Below are positions 8,534 to 16,222 of a stretch of 35,444 bases of DNA, in pieces; positions within the stretch are counted from its first letter, which is position 1; each line of letters opens with the position of its first letter. This stretch comes from Mesorhizobium metallidurans STM 2683. Its GTDB lineage: Bacteria > Pseudomonadota > Alphaproteobacteria > Rhizobiales > Rhizobiaceae. The notes below the pieces were generated by a model. It was not told where the DNA came from, did no database searches, and saw only the letters and a program-made list of their open reading frames with translations. The position numbers were made by a program, and so were the translations under genes. The stretch lies in NCBI RefSeq assembly GCF_000350085.1, contig NZ_CAUM01000122.1:1-35444 (forward strand), given 5' to 3'.

Positions 8534-10471
8534 TCAAGCTGCTCGTGCCGCACCGACCTGTTGGCCGGTGAAATTCTTCTGCCACAGTTGCGTCGACAAA
8601 ATGCCCACGAAGGCGGCGTTGTCGCGGAACCCTGACGCCGGCTGCGTGCGGCATTTCTCATGAAGATTTGCCACCGCCTTGGCGTTGAACAGTCCGCCGG
8701 CGGCGATGCTCGTTTCGCTCAAGACGTCGCGGACGTAATCCAGTTCTCCGGCTCCCACGAAGGAGCGGGCGTCCGGGGCCCGGTAAGGTTGTTTGGTACG
8801 CTCCCCGATCGCCTTCGGAAGCAGGTGCCCGGTTGCCTTGCGCAGAATGTGCTTTTCCACCAATCCCTTCAGCTTCATTTCCGGCGGAAGCCTTGCTGCG
8901 AACTCCACCAAACGATGGTCGAGGAAAGGGAAACGTCCTTCGATACCGTGCGCCATGGCCATTCGGTCGCCTTGGCTGGAAAGGATGTAGCCAGGCAGAA
9001 GGAAGCGGGTTTCGAGATATTGCGCCTGATGCAGCGGGTGCCAGAGCGAAAATGCCTCGGGCAACCGGTCAGTTATCTCCTCGACCGCGTTGTAACCGTT
9101 CAACGTTGCACGCAGGTCGCCTGAAAAGAATATCTTCGCCGCCGCCGTGGTCTTGAAGCGTGGCCGATGCGAGAACAGCGGGTCGTCGAGGGAAGCGTTG
9201 TCGACGCCAAAGAATGCGGACAAATACTCGACGGATTGCTGTTGCAGGCCCGGCAGATAGGGATAGAGCTTGCGGAACAGCTTTGGCCTCATGCGCGATG
9301 CCGGCTGACGCGCGCAGAACCGGCGAACACGCGCCTCCTTGAAGATGTCATATCCTGCGAACACCTCGTCGGCACCCTCGCCGGTCAGCACGACCTTCAG
9401 GCCGGCCTGGCGAACCAGGCCGGACAATTGATAGAGCGGCGCCGGCGCCGTGCGGATGATCGGCTTCTCGGCAAAGTGGATGACTTCGGGGAAGACACGG
9501 GCGATATCGCCCGTGCGACTTAGGATGGTTCGATGATCAGCGCCAAGTGCTGACGCCATCTCGGTCTGGAAGGCGCTTTCGTCATGCTCGGCACTGTCGA
9601 ACGCTACGGAGAATGTCTGCAGTTTCCGAGGCGTCATGCCGGCGGCAAGTGCCGAAACAACCGAGGAATCGAGCCCGCCCGAAAGATAGGAGCCGACCGG
9701 CACGTCGGCCCGCATGCGAAGCCTCACCGCATTGGTCAAAAGCGCCTGCAGTTCCTCAGCCGCCTGGTCCTCGTTCGCGACCTTCAACTGCGCGTCCCGA
9801 TGCGGATAGTCCAGCTGCCAATAGGGCTTGATCGTGACCTGCCCCTGCTCCGCTATCATGATGCTCGCCGGCTCCAGCTCTTGGATACTGCGGAAAGCAG
9901 TGCGCGGGGCGATCGGCGCCCACAGCGTAAAGATCTGGTCGAGCGCAATCGGATCGATCTCGGCCGAGATGCCGGGTACTTCCAGTAGAGCCTTGATCTC
10001 CGAGGCGAAATAAAGCACCCCGTCCTTGCTGGTGTAAAACAGCGGCCGGACACCCATCCGGTCTCGTGCAAGCACCATGCGCCGTCGCCTGTTGTCCCAT
10101 AGCGCAAAGGCGAAATCGCCGTTCAGCAGGGACAGGCAGTCTTCGCCCATCTCGTCGTAAAGCTGCAGGATGACTTCCGTGTCGCTCGACGTGCGGAAGC
10201 GGCGGCCCTTGGCCAGCAGCCCCTGGCGCAGTTCCACGTAGTTGAAAATCTCGCCGTTGAACGCAATCGTCAAATCGCCTGACACATCCGACATCGGCTG
10301 CTGGCCATCACCGATCCCGACCACGGACAGCCGCGCATGCCCAAGCCCGGCGTCGGGCGCCACGAATTTCCCGTGCTCATCCGGTCCACGATGGGCGATC
10401 GCCGCTATCATGCGCGTAAGCAAAGCTTCCGCATCCCGGATTGAACCGAAATAGCCCCCGAATCCGCACAT
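8534..10471 (-). CDS. asnB: Asparagine synthase (glutamine-hydrolysing)-like amidotransferase
   Basis: 645 residues. The class II glutaminase domain starts with the catalytic Cys2 (MCGFGGYFG) and keeps HRGPDEHG, the FNGEIFNYVELR loop and RDRMGVRPLFY. The synthetase domain has the PP-loop SGGLDSS and TGEGADEVFAGY. The start must be the ATG at 10471, since Cys must become residue 2 (the N-terminal nucleophile); an in-frame TTG at 10477 would add two residues and block it. The family transfers glutamine-derived ammonia to an adenylated carboxylate. As first gene of the operon with ACP, AMP ligase and a NadE-like enzyme, it probably modifies a secondary-metabolite or polysaccharide precursor rather than supplying cellular asparagine. 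Clusters for modified glycans often contain such AsnB paralogues. Confidence 0.88.
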   Translation of the reverse strand: MCGFGGYFGSIRDAEALLTRMIAAIAHRGPDEHGKFVAPDAGLGHARLSVVGIGDGQQPMSDVSGDLTIAFNGEIFNYVELRQGLLAKGRRFRTSSDTEVILQLYDEMGEDCLSLLNGDFAFALWDNRRRRMVLARDRMGVRPLFYTSKDGVLYFASEIKALLEVPGISAEIDPIALDQIFTLWAPIAPRTAFRSIQELEPASIMIAEQGQVTIKPYWQLDYPHRDAQLKVANEDQAAEELQALLTNAVRLRMRADVPVGSYLSGGLDSSVVSALAAGMTPRKLQTFSVAFDSAEHDESAFQTEMASALGADHRTILSRTGDIARVFPEVIHFAEKPIIRTAPAPLYQLSGLVRQAGLKVVLTGEGADEVFAGYDIFKEARVRRFCARQPASRMRPKLFRKLYPYLPGLQQQSVEYLSAFFGVDNASLDDPLFSHRPRFKTTAAAKIFFSGDLRATLNGYNAVEEITDRLPEAFSLWHPLHQAQYLETRFLLPGYILSSQGDRMAMAHGIEGRFPFLDHRLVEFAARLPPEMKLKGLVEKHILRKATGHLLPKAIGERTKQPYRAPDARSFVGAGELDYVRDVLSETSIAAGGLFNAKAVANLHEKCRTQPASGFRDNAAFVGILSTQLWQKNFTGQQVGAARAA

Positions 10472-10787
10472 TCCCAAGACTCATGTGAACAGCAACCACC
10501 TGATATATAGCCGCGAAAATAGGCATCCGCGGTTAATCGGATATTTTCCCCGCGCATGCAGTTAACGGGAAGTTAAGGCATCAATCGCGCCTGTTGGGTC
10601 GCCGCCCGGCTTCCACTGCCATTGGGCCCATGACGGCTTGCAGATCATTTTCAGCGCAATTGAAAAAATTTCAAAAACCAGCGGCGCGAAGAACGGATTT
10701 CCAAGGGAGCCTCCCATTCAGCGTCAATTTCGCCACCGCAACTCAAAATTAGAACGAAAATCTATTGAGGATACAGCACTTCGCTTG
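10472..10787. promoter_or_regulatory. Intergenic region upstream of the asnB operon
   Basis: About 315 bp with no supported gene. It must contain the leftward promoter of the asnB-ACP-ligase-nadE operon. Three GTTAA motifs lie at 10532-10536, 10561-10565 and 10572-10576, within AT-richer sequence. The right part is the probable upstream region of the lost lacI-type gene. I see no clear terminator for the RTX gene that ends at its right edge. Confidence 0.4.
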
Positions 10788-13265
10788 CTAGCGTTGAAGC
10801 GCTTCAATTGGACCAACCACCGTGCAGCGCAAGCGCCCCACCATTGCAGATGTCGCACATGCCGCCGGCGTTTCCATCGGCATCGATGCCCCAGCCATGG
10901 TCAAGGCATCGCCGACCCGCGACAACTGGACTTGGGACGGCGCAAAGCCGGCAAGCACAAGCTTGTCGGCCTCCGTCTTGACGCCGCTGCTGTCGTTGAT
11001 CACGTCGAACCCGTCGCCGGCGGCGTAGAGGATCGTGTCGCTGCCGCCGCCGATCCTGATCTCGTCGTGCCCCTTGCCGCCCTGCAGCACGTCGTTGAGC
11101 GCGGTATCCTGGACAAGGTTGCTGCGGCCGTCGCCGACAGTGGTCGTGTGGCTGCGGATCGCCTCGCGGTTCATCACAGAACCGTCGGCGAAGCGGATCC
11201 GGTCGATGCCGCGGTTTTCGACACCCCAGTTCGCAAAAAAATCCTCCGACACGATCTTCTCGCTCGAACCCGATATCTTCAGGATCAGGTCGTCGCCGAT
11301 CCGCTCGAAGGTGAGATCGCTCGCGGCAAGGTCGGTGAGGAACAAAGTGTCCTTTTCGACAAGCGATGTCGACGTATCGCGGATATAGTCCGTGCCGTCG
11401 CCATGCGCATAGACGAACAGGTCGCTCCCGGCGCCGGAGGCCAGCAGGTCGTCGCCCTTGCCGCCGATGAACAGATTGTCGCCCTCGGCGCGCACCACGC
11501 CATCGACGCCATCCGTTCCAAGTGCCGCCGTGCCCTTGACAATCTCGGTGGCGATCAGCCGCAGATCGACGTCGCTGATCGTCGAAAGCACGGTGTTGGC
11601 GGTCGTCAGATAGGCCGCGCGATCATTGTCGAAGGCGATCGAAACGACGCCGTCCAGGCCGGCGATCGTCTTTACCAGATAGCTGGCTGCCGCCCCGGCT
11701 TCCTCGGGCATCATCCCCTTGATGAGGTCGAGCACCATGCCGACATTGCCGGGCGTCTCCGGCGGCTCGGTGCCCGCAGGCCATTCGTGCCGGAAATCAA
11801 CCAAGGCATAGAAGAAATACGGGCTTTCCAGCGCGTCGATCAGGTCCCCGCCCCTGGCGATGACGCTTCCGGCCGTCTGCGCCAGGAAGGCCGTTAGCAT
11901 CGCATCGACGATCTGATCGAAACTCGCTTCGACGTTTGCGCCGAACCGCTCGGTCGTTGGCGAAGTCGCGCGCAGCTGACCCGTGAAGATCTCCTTGTAT
12001 TCCGCGCCGAAGAACTTTTCCACGAACGCCAGGTGCTGGGCGTCGACATATTGCCCGCGTGTTCCCTCGGCGACTCCATCCACCGATGCCCAGCGCAGCA
12101 GCAGGTTCTCCAGGGCAGCATGCAATTCATCGGGCGAGAGTGTCGCGGCACTGTCGGTCAGCGCGGTCCAGTCGGCCTTGAAGGCAGCGTCCTGCGTCGC
12201 CTTCCAGGCGATCGAGTTGATCTGGCCGGAACCCGGCAGCTGCGGCAGTTTGTCGACACCTTCCGCCGGCGTGAAGGCCGGTGTGCTGTCGCCCTGCGTA
12301 TCCTGCCGGTCGGTCTGGAAATAGATGGTCTGCGCGGTGCCGGTGCTACCGTTGGCACGGGTGAACAGTGCTTCGTAGCCGACATCGTGACCGGCATTGG
12401 TGCCTGCCACATCCGTTCGCGTCAACGCGATCGAGACAATGCCGGCCTCGGCCAGCGTCATCATCTCGCCGGCGTCTGAGACTCCGTCCTGGTCGAGGTC
12501 CTGCCAGACCCTGAGCGCACCGAACACCGCATCCGAAGCGTCGATCTTGCCGTCGCCATTGCTGTCGAAGGTTTCCAGAACGGCAAAACCGTCCTGCGTC
12601 GGCGACCCAAAGAGCTCGCCGGCCCCGTCGACCGTGCCGTTGCCGTTGGCATCGAGAACCAGCAGGCCGTCGTCGGCCGATACCCAGCCGGTGCGCTCGG
12701 CAAAACCATCCTGGTCGTAGTCGAAATGGACGGTCGAACCGGCCAGCGGCGAGAGTTCGACGCCGTCGCCGTCAAGGTCGAGAACAAGGGGGTCGTGGAT
12801 GATGTTGAGGAGGGGGGAGAAAACGTTGTCAAAAATGGCGTCCGTTATTTCATCACTAAAATACCAGATTCCGATTGCAACCACAGAAAACACAATAATT
12901 GGAGCAAGTTCTGCTGCCAATGCTGCGCCAAGAATCGGAGTTAATTCTCCCGCAATAAACGCAGACGACTGAACAAGAACTGAGTTGCCTAGTCCTGATA
13001 TTTGCATAAATCGGAAGAAACCGGCCTCAAGAGTCGCCGAGGCACCTATCTCCGTAGCGCCCTTCAGTATAGCATTCAATACGCCTTCATTCCCAGTGAT
13101 AACACCAGACTGAAAAGCATCCCCTGCCGTTGATAAAATTTCTCCGGCAGTCTGCAAGGCCGGAACAGTTGAAAGTTGAAGAGATTCACAAATTTGAGAT
13201 ACAAAAACACCAAGTGTTTCTAGATCAATTTCAACGCCAGCTATTTCTACTTGAATCCCCGGCAT
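10788..13265 (-). CDS. RTX / EF-hand-like calcium-binding protein with truncated, chimeric C-terminus
   Basis: About 825 residues. The N-terminal 150 residues are hydrophobic, with a helix near 121-138. Calcium-loop motifs follow (DLDGDGVEL at about 164, DANGNGTVDGAGELFG at 206-221, DSNGDGKIDASD at 235-246, DLDQDGVSDAGE at 257-268). Haemolysin-type repeats appear late (GGKGDDLLASGAGSDLF; GGKGHDEIRIGGGSDTI). Family members are normally exported by a type I system through a C-terminal signal. Here normal sequence stops near 10900, and the last about 35 residues are antisense readthrough of a lacI-type gene, so the signal is probably lost. The ATG at 13265 overlaps the upstream stop (TGATG); an in-frame GTG lies at 13268. 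No type I secretion genes are nearby. Codons before about 12820 are AT-rich, those after GC-rich. Confidence 0.75.
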   Translation of the reverse strand: MPGIQVEIAGVEIDLETLGVFVSQICESLQLSTVPALQTAGEILSTAGDAFQSGVITGNEGVLNAILKGATEIGASATLEAGFFRFMQISGLGNSVLVQSSAFIAGELTPILGAALAAELAPIIVFSVVAIGIWYFSDEITDAIFDNVFSPLLNIIHDPLVLDLDGDGVELSPLAGSTVHFDYDQDGFAERTGWVSADDGLLVLDANGNGTVDGAGELFGSPTQDGFAVLETFDSNGDGKIDASDAVFGALRVWQDLDQDGVSDAGEMMTLAEAGIVSIALTRTDVAGTNAGHDVGYEALFTRANGSTGTAQTIYFQTDRQDTQGDSTPAFTPAEGVDKLPQLPGSGQINSIAWKATQDAAFKADWTALTDSAATLSPDELHAALENLLLRWASVDGVAEGTRGQYVDAQHLAFVEKFFGAEYKEIFTGQLRATSPTTERFGANVEASFDQIVDAMLTAFLAQTAGSVIARGGDLIDALESPYFFYALVDFRHEWPAGTEPPETPGNVGMVLDLIKGMMPEEAGAAASYLVKTIAGLDGVVSIAFDNDRAAYLTTANTVLSTISDVDLRLIATEIVKGTAALGTDGVDGVVRAEGDNLFIGGKGDDLLASGAGSDLFVYAHGDGTDYIRDTSTSLVEKDTLFLTDLAASDLTFERIGDDLILKISGSSEKIVSEDFFANWGVENRGIDRIRFADGSVMNREAIRSHTTTVGDGRSNLVQDTALNDVLQGGKGHDEIRIGGGSDTILYAAGDGFDVINDSSGVKTEADKLVLAGFAPSQVQLSRVGDALTMAGASMPMETPAACATSAMVGRLRCTVVGPIEALQR
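10794..10807. promoter_or_regulatory. LacI/GalR-family operator (14-bp perfect palindrome)
   Basis: TTGAAGCGCTTCAA is a perfect palindrome with the central CG that LacI/GalR-family regulators contact. It lies 14 bp before the start of the lacI-type remnant, a usual autoregulatory position. It overlaps the last codons of the RTX reading frame. It is probably a relic site, unless a paralogous regulator still binds it. Confidence 0.6.
10822..10885 (+). pseudogene. 5' remnant of a LacI-family transcriptional regulator
   Basis: From the ATG at 10822 the frame reads MQRKRPTIADVAHAAGVSIG, the signature N-terminal helix-turn-helix of LacI/GalR regulators (TIxDVAxxAGVS). Homology then stops abruptly: the expected TVSRVLN continuation is missing, and after about 10885 the DNA is antisense to the RTX gene. 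Only about 20 codons survive, so this is a truncated pseudogene created by deletion or recombination. The operator-like palindrome upstream supports the identification. Confidence 0.7.
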
Positions 13266-13813
13266 CACTCACCATCCCGTTTGAATACCCGCGCCGAAAT
13301 TAGCATCGTAGTCACCCAGATTACAAAATTCGTCACAATCATTAGGAAAAGCGTTTGGCTAAACGCATACCTCAAAATATCATTGTATGCCGCGATAGAA
13401 AATAATCTCTTCTTAAATGTCAAGTCATCATAGTAGTAATCAAAGATCATGTTAATTAGAAGGATTAAGCAAAATATAGTAATTACATTTCCAATCAATA
13501 ACTCACGAATACTTTTTTGTCTAATAGATTGTAGACTTATGGATCTGAAATTGTACCCGTATATAAACGCATAGGAAAAAGAATATGTCAATATAATAGC
13601 AAAAAAATTCACATACAGCATTTCATTAGCTGCACAAATCTCACCTAAACTGAACTTACCAATTGCCCTATCTAGTTTAGGAATAATGCTCTCTGGATTG
13701 CACACGTAATTTTTTGATTGATCTAACATCCTATAAATAAAAGGAAATACAGCGCAAATCAAAAAAGCAATAAAGGCCGGATAGGTAACCGCTTTTTTAG
13801 CTGGGGCAGACAT
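13265..13813 (-). CDS. Small four-helix membrane protein of unknown function, coupled to the RTX gene
   Basis: 182 residues, family not recognised. Predicted membrane helices lie at about 10-29, 66-88, 105-124 and 152-174, with a charged C-terminus (ARVFKRDGE). Two cysteines (38 and 60) lie in the first loop. The stop overlaps the RTX start (TGATG), implying translational coupling and a related role. Base composition is strikingly AT-rich for this genome, with many Ile, Phe, Tyr and Asn codons, matching the first about 450 bp of the RTX gene, so the pair was probably acquired together. By analogy with toxin-immunity pairs it could protect against or help export the RTX N-terminal module, but nothing in the sequence proves this. 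Confidence 0.6.
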   Translation of the reverse strand: MSAPAKKAVTYPAFIAFLICAVFPFIYRMLDQSKNYVCNPESIIPKLDRAIGKFSLGEICAANEMLYVNFFAIILTYSFSYAFIYGYNFRSISLQSIRQKSIRELLIGNVITIFCLILLINMIFDYYYDDLTFKKRLFSIAAYNDILRYAFSQTLFLMIVTNFVIWVTTMLISARVFKRDGE

Positions 13814-14081
13814 TATGATACAGTCTCAGCTTCGGAATGCAGCCACATCGGCCGCGCAAACTCATATGGCGCCCCCTGCCCCATGAAACTTCTCAGCGCT
13901 TTCAATTGGAGCTGCGGCGATCATCACCGCGCTGCCCTCCGCAGCTAGACCGGTAACATATCCGTAACGTGTTGTTAAGGTCTCGTGAGTGACCATCAAA
14001 GAAATATTTTGCACACCTATAAGATACTTCTAATTTATCCGGCTATTCTTACCGCATGCGCACAACCAGGCCGCGCCCCGC
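13814..14081. other. Intergenic region upstream of the membrane protein/RTX pair
   Basis: 268 bp without a supported gene. It should hold the leftward promoter for the membrane protein and RTX genes. The part next to the insertion sequence is AT-rich (13975-14050), with a GTAACATATCCGTAACG stretch near 13953. The insertion sequence abuts it at 14082, and I see no operator. Confidence 0.35.
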
Positions 14082-14102
14082 CTAGCAGGCTGTTGAAGAA
14101 GT
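14082..14102 (+). repeat. Left terminal inverted repeat of the IS
   Basis: It begins CTAGCAGGCTGTTGAAGAAG and matches the reverse complement of 15568-15588 at 20 of 21 positions. It encodes the last residues and the TAG stop of the passenger ORF. Confidence 0.9.
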
Positions 14103-14408
14103 CCACTTGCGAGCGACGAAGTCTGCTTCGTCGCCGCGATGGAAGCAGATTTGTCCGTTGATAGAGCCGTCCGGTTGGATTTCAGCCCAGCCATCGCCTT
14201 GGGCTTCGTCCATTTCGTCATTGCCTTGCCAGGAGAAGGTGACATTGTTGCCGTCACCTGCGCCGAAGATCTGTCCGGTGACGCAGCCGAAGGCGAATTC
14301 GCCGGAGCCATCCGCCGCGAACTCAATGTAGGCGGGCTCCATCATGTCGCGATAGTCCCCGACATGGTCGGGCATCGCGACGATCCGCCAGCGGCCGGTG
14401 ACGCTCAT
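14082..14408 (-). CDS. IS passenger protein, conserved hypothetical (about 108 aa)
   Basis: 108 residues. The alternating pattern (GRWRIVAM, AYIEFAADGSGEFAFG, VTFSWQGNDEMDEAQGDGWAEI, DGSINGQICFHRGDEADF) suggests a small beta-rich protein. I recognise the layout as a widespread uncharacterised family found as lone genes in many bacteria, but no function is known to me. The start is well supported: the ATG at 14408 follows GGAGG at 7 nt and overlaps the ancestral transposase stop (ATGA). The last residues, TSSTAC and the TAG stop, are encoded by the terminal inverted repeat, so the gene is wholly inside the element and moves with it. Unlike the transposase, this frame is intact. Confidence 0.7.
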   Translation of the reverse strand: MSVTGRWRIVAMPDHVGDYRDMMEPAYIEFAADGSGEFAFGCVTGQIFGAGDGNNVTFSWQGNDEMDEAQGDGWAEIQPDGSINGQICFHRGDEADFVARKWTSSTAC

Positions 14409-15509
14409 ATCTGCGCCTCCAGCAGCTTGGGCAAGCGGACCAGATTGTAGGCCGCAGGTTCAAGGTGAAGGCCGCGCCCACACGGGCGCATCCTCGCAGC
14501 TTGACCTTGGCCATGCCGGCCGAGGCCTTGATCCAGCCGAACACCTCCTCGATCCGCTTGCGGCAGCGCTGGCTGACATCATAGCCCGGATGGCGCTTCG
14601 TGCGGTCATCGATCGCCGTCACGCGAGGCTTGCCGGTTTTGCTCAGATGGCCGTCGACGGCGATGTGCGGCGTGACCTTGCGCTCGCGCAGGTCCTTGAC
14701 GAACTGGCGTACATCGTAGGCCTTGTCGGCGCCCAATGTGATGCGTCGCCGCGACGGCCTGCGGTCCAACATGGCGACGCGGCATCACGCTCGCCCGTGC
14801 CCGTGGCCTGGGTAATGCCGCCATCGACGGCCAGCCCATGACGGTTCTCCATCAGCGCATGCCCCATGTAGCAGAGCTTCGCCGGCTGCCCGTCGCCCTT
14901 CTTGTAGAGCCGTGCCTGTGGGTCGCTCGTGCTCTGGTGTGTGTCGTTGGAGCGCTTCTCCTTAGGAAAGCCGCGCTCGGCGTTACGCCCTGCTCCATCC
15001 GGGCCGTTATCGTCTCCGTCCTTGCGGCGGAAGCTCTTGATCGAAGCCCAGGCCTCGATCAGCGTCCCGTCTACCGAGAAGTGATCCGACGACAAAAGCC
15101 GCTTCACCCTCGGCTGAGCAAGCACCGCGCGCAGAAACTTTGCCGCGATCTCACCTTCCAACAGCCGATCCCGGTTCTTGGTGAAGCTCGAATGATCCCA
15201 GGCCGGCTCGTCAACACCAAGCCCCACGAACCAGCGGAACAGAAGATCAAACTCCATCCGCTCCATCAACTGACTCTCCGAGCGAATGCCGTAGAACGCC
15301 TGCAACAGCATCGCACGCAGCAAACGTTCCGGCGCGATCGATGGGCGGCCAAGCCCAGGCGGATAAAGCACCGCAAAATCGCCGTCCATATCCACAAGAG
15401 CCGCGTTCACGATCTCCCGTATCACCCGCAGCGGATGGTCACGTCGAACGCGCGCCTCAAGGTCGACATACGAAAACAGCGAGCCTGTCCGTTCGTCTGA
15501 GCCGCGCAT
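14405..15509 (-). pseudogene. IS5/IS1182-type DDE transposase, two frameshifts
   Basis: The ATG at 15509 follows GGGGAT and begins MRGSDERTGSLFSYVDLEAR, the usual start of this group. The first frame holds the N-terminal domain and the first catalytic Asp (DHFSVDGTLIEAW). Near 14778 one base is missing (codons for ERDAA then shift), after which a second frame supplies the second Asp (TLGADKAYD) and the Glu region (RKRIEEVFGWIKAS). Near 14457 another base is missing; a third frame then completes the typical C-terminus AAYNLVRLPKLLEAQI and TGA at 14407-14405. Two separate one-base deletions make this a pseudogene rather than a programmed frameshift. Movement would need a transposase in trans. 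Confidence 0.85.
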
Positions 15510-15567
15510 CCACAAATCCCCAATCGTTCGGCAAGCAGTGAATCACGCTCCAAACAACCGCGCCAGC

Positions 15568-15588
15568 ACTTCTTCAACGGCCTGCTAG
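15568..15588 (-). repeat. Right terminal inverted repeat of the IS
   Basis: Read on the minus strand it begins CTAGCAGGCCGTTGAAGAAG, the partner of 14082-14102 with a single mismatch. It lies about 60 bp upstream of the transposase start. Confidence 0.9.
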
Positions 15589-15593
15589 AGCGC

Positions 15594-15617
15594 ATTGAAT
15601 TCAAAATGAAATTCAAT
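15594..15617. repeat. Short AT-rich inverted repeat next to the IS
   Basis: ATTGAATT (15594-15601) and AATTCAAT (15610-15617) form a perfect 8-bp stem around an 8-nt loop. It lies a few bases outside the IS end. It could be part of a rhizobial intergenic repeat or a weak terminator for the leftward gene that ends at 15698. Confidence 0.4.
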
Positions 15618-15697
15618 TTGCCGGAGGTTTGTTTGTACGATCGCCTTCAGCACTCGAACGGCTGTCGTTCCTCACGTAGCCCTGCCCGCTGCCGTGC

Positions 15698-16222
15698 TCA
15701 CGGCAATTCCGCATTGCAGGTGCCGGCGATCTGGCCAACGGCCTCTTCAACCCCGGCAAGGTCGAAATCGGCCTCGCCTCGCCCCGACAGCAGCCCGAAC
15801 CGCCAGGACAGCAGCAACCGGTTCGCCGAAACCAGGCGCTTGACGCCGTCGGCCCCATCTCGAACCAGCATCCTGCCGCGCGTGCCGACCGACCAGCTTT
15901 CGTTGACCTTCTTGCCCTGGTCGGCGGTCACCGACATGGTGATCGTGCCTCTGGCCGAGACGGCATCGTTCACATGCAGCCATTCGCTCCAGCGCGGTTC
16001 ACCGTCCTTGCGGCAAGCGATGGTCAGCACCGGGCTGTAGCTCAGAGCGCCGCCGCCGGTGATCAGCTTGTTGGTGGCATAGAGCGAGGCCGTGACCAGA
16101 CCGTCGCTGCTCTCGTCAAACCGCCAATTGTCGAGCGCGGCGCCGGCCTGGGCAACGCCGCAGACCGAGACAAGCAGCAATGCCGTGGCGACCGCGCCTC
16201 CGATACCAACGAGTAGCCTCAA
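15698..16222 (-). CDS. Exported protein, weakly VasI/TagO-like
   Basis: 174 residues from a TTG at 16222, chosen because GGAGG (16228-16232) precedes it by 5 nt and the protein then opens with a clean signal peptide (RLLVGIGG, a hydrophobic core, then cleavage near VAQA-GA). A longer frame to 16303 would add an unlikely extension. The mature part has a possible disulfide pair (ACRKDG and the C-terminal GTC). Its order (W..ESSDG, paired strands, ending EADFDLAGVEEAVGQIAGTC) resembles the VasI family associated with type VI secretion, but the match is weak and no T6SS genes are nearby. Function unknown; probably periplasmic. Confidence 0.6.
   Translation of the reverse strand: MRLLVGIGGAVATALLLVSVCGVAQAGAALDNWRFDESSDGLVTASLYATNKLITGGGALSYSPVLTIACRKDGEPRWSEWLHVNDAVSARGTITMSVTADQGKKVNESWSVGTRGRMLVRDGADGVKRLVSANRLLLSWRFGLLSGRGEADFDLAGVEEAVGQIAGTCNAELP

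Larger units (their letters stand above)
14082..15588 (-). mobile_element. IS5/IS1182-type insertion sequence with passenger gene (decayed transposase)
   Basis: About 1.5 kb, bounded by 21-bp terminal inverted repeats with one mismatch (14082-14102 and 15568-15588), each starting CTAGCAGGC. The CTAG at both outer ends may be the duplicated 4-bp target, as many IS5-group elements use YTAR targets. The element contains a DDE transposase gene broken by two frameshifts and, downstream in the same direction, a 108-codon passenger ORF ending in the left repeat. Family placement comes from the transposase motifs; a name in ISfinder cannot be given from sequence alone. Confidence 0.88.

Noticed and set aside
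10475..10477. TTG start two codons before the asnB ATG
   Set aside because: It would place the catalytic cysteine at residue 4; class II amidotransferases need it at residue 2.
10638..11897. 419-codon rightward frame antisense to the RTX gene
   Set aside because: It has no family features; only the 64 bp from 10822, in another frame, match a real (LacI) start.
14405..15509. Programmed frameshifting as explanation for the transposase frames
   Set aside because: Two shifts are needed, and neither site has a slippery heptamer; ordinary deletions are simpler.
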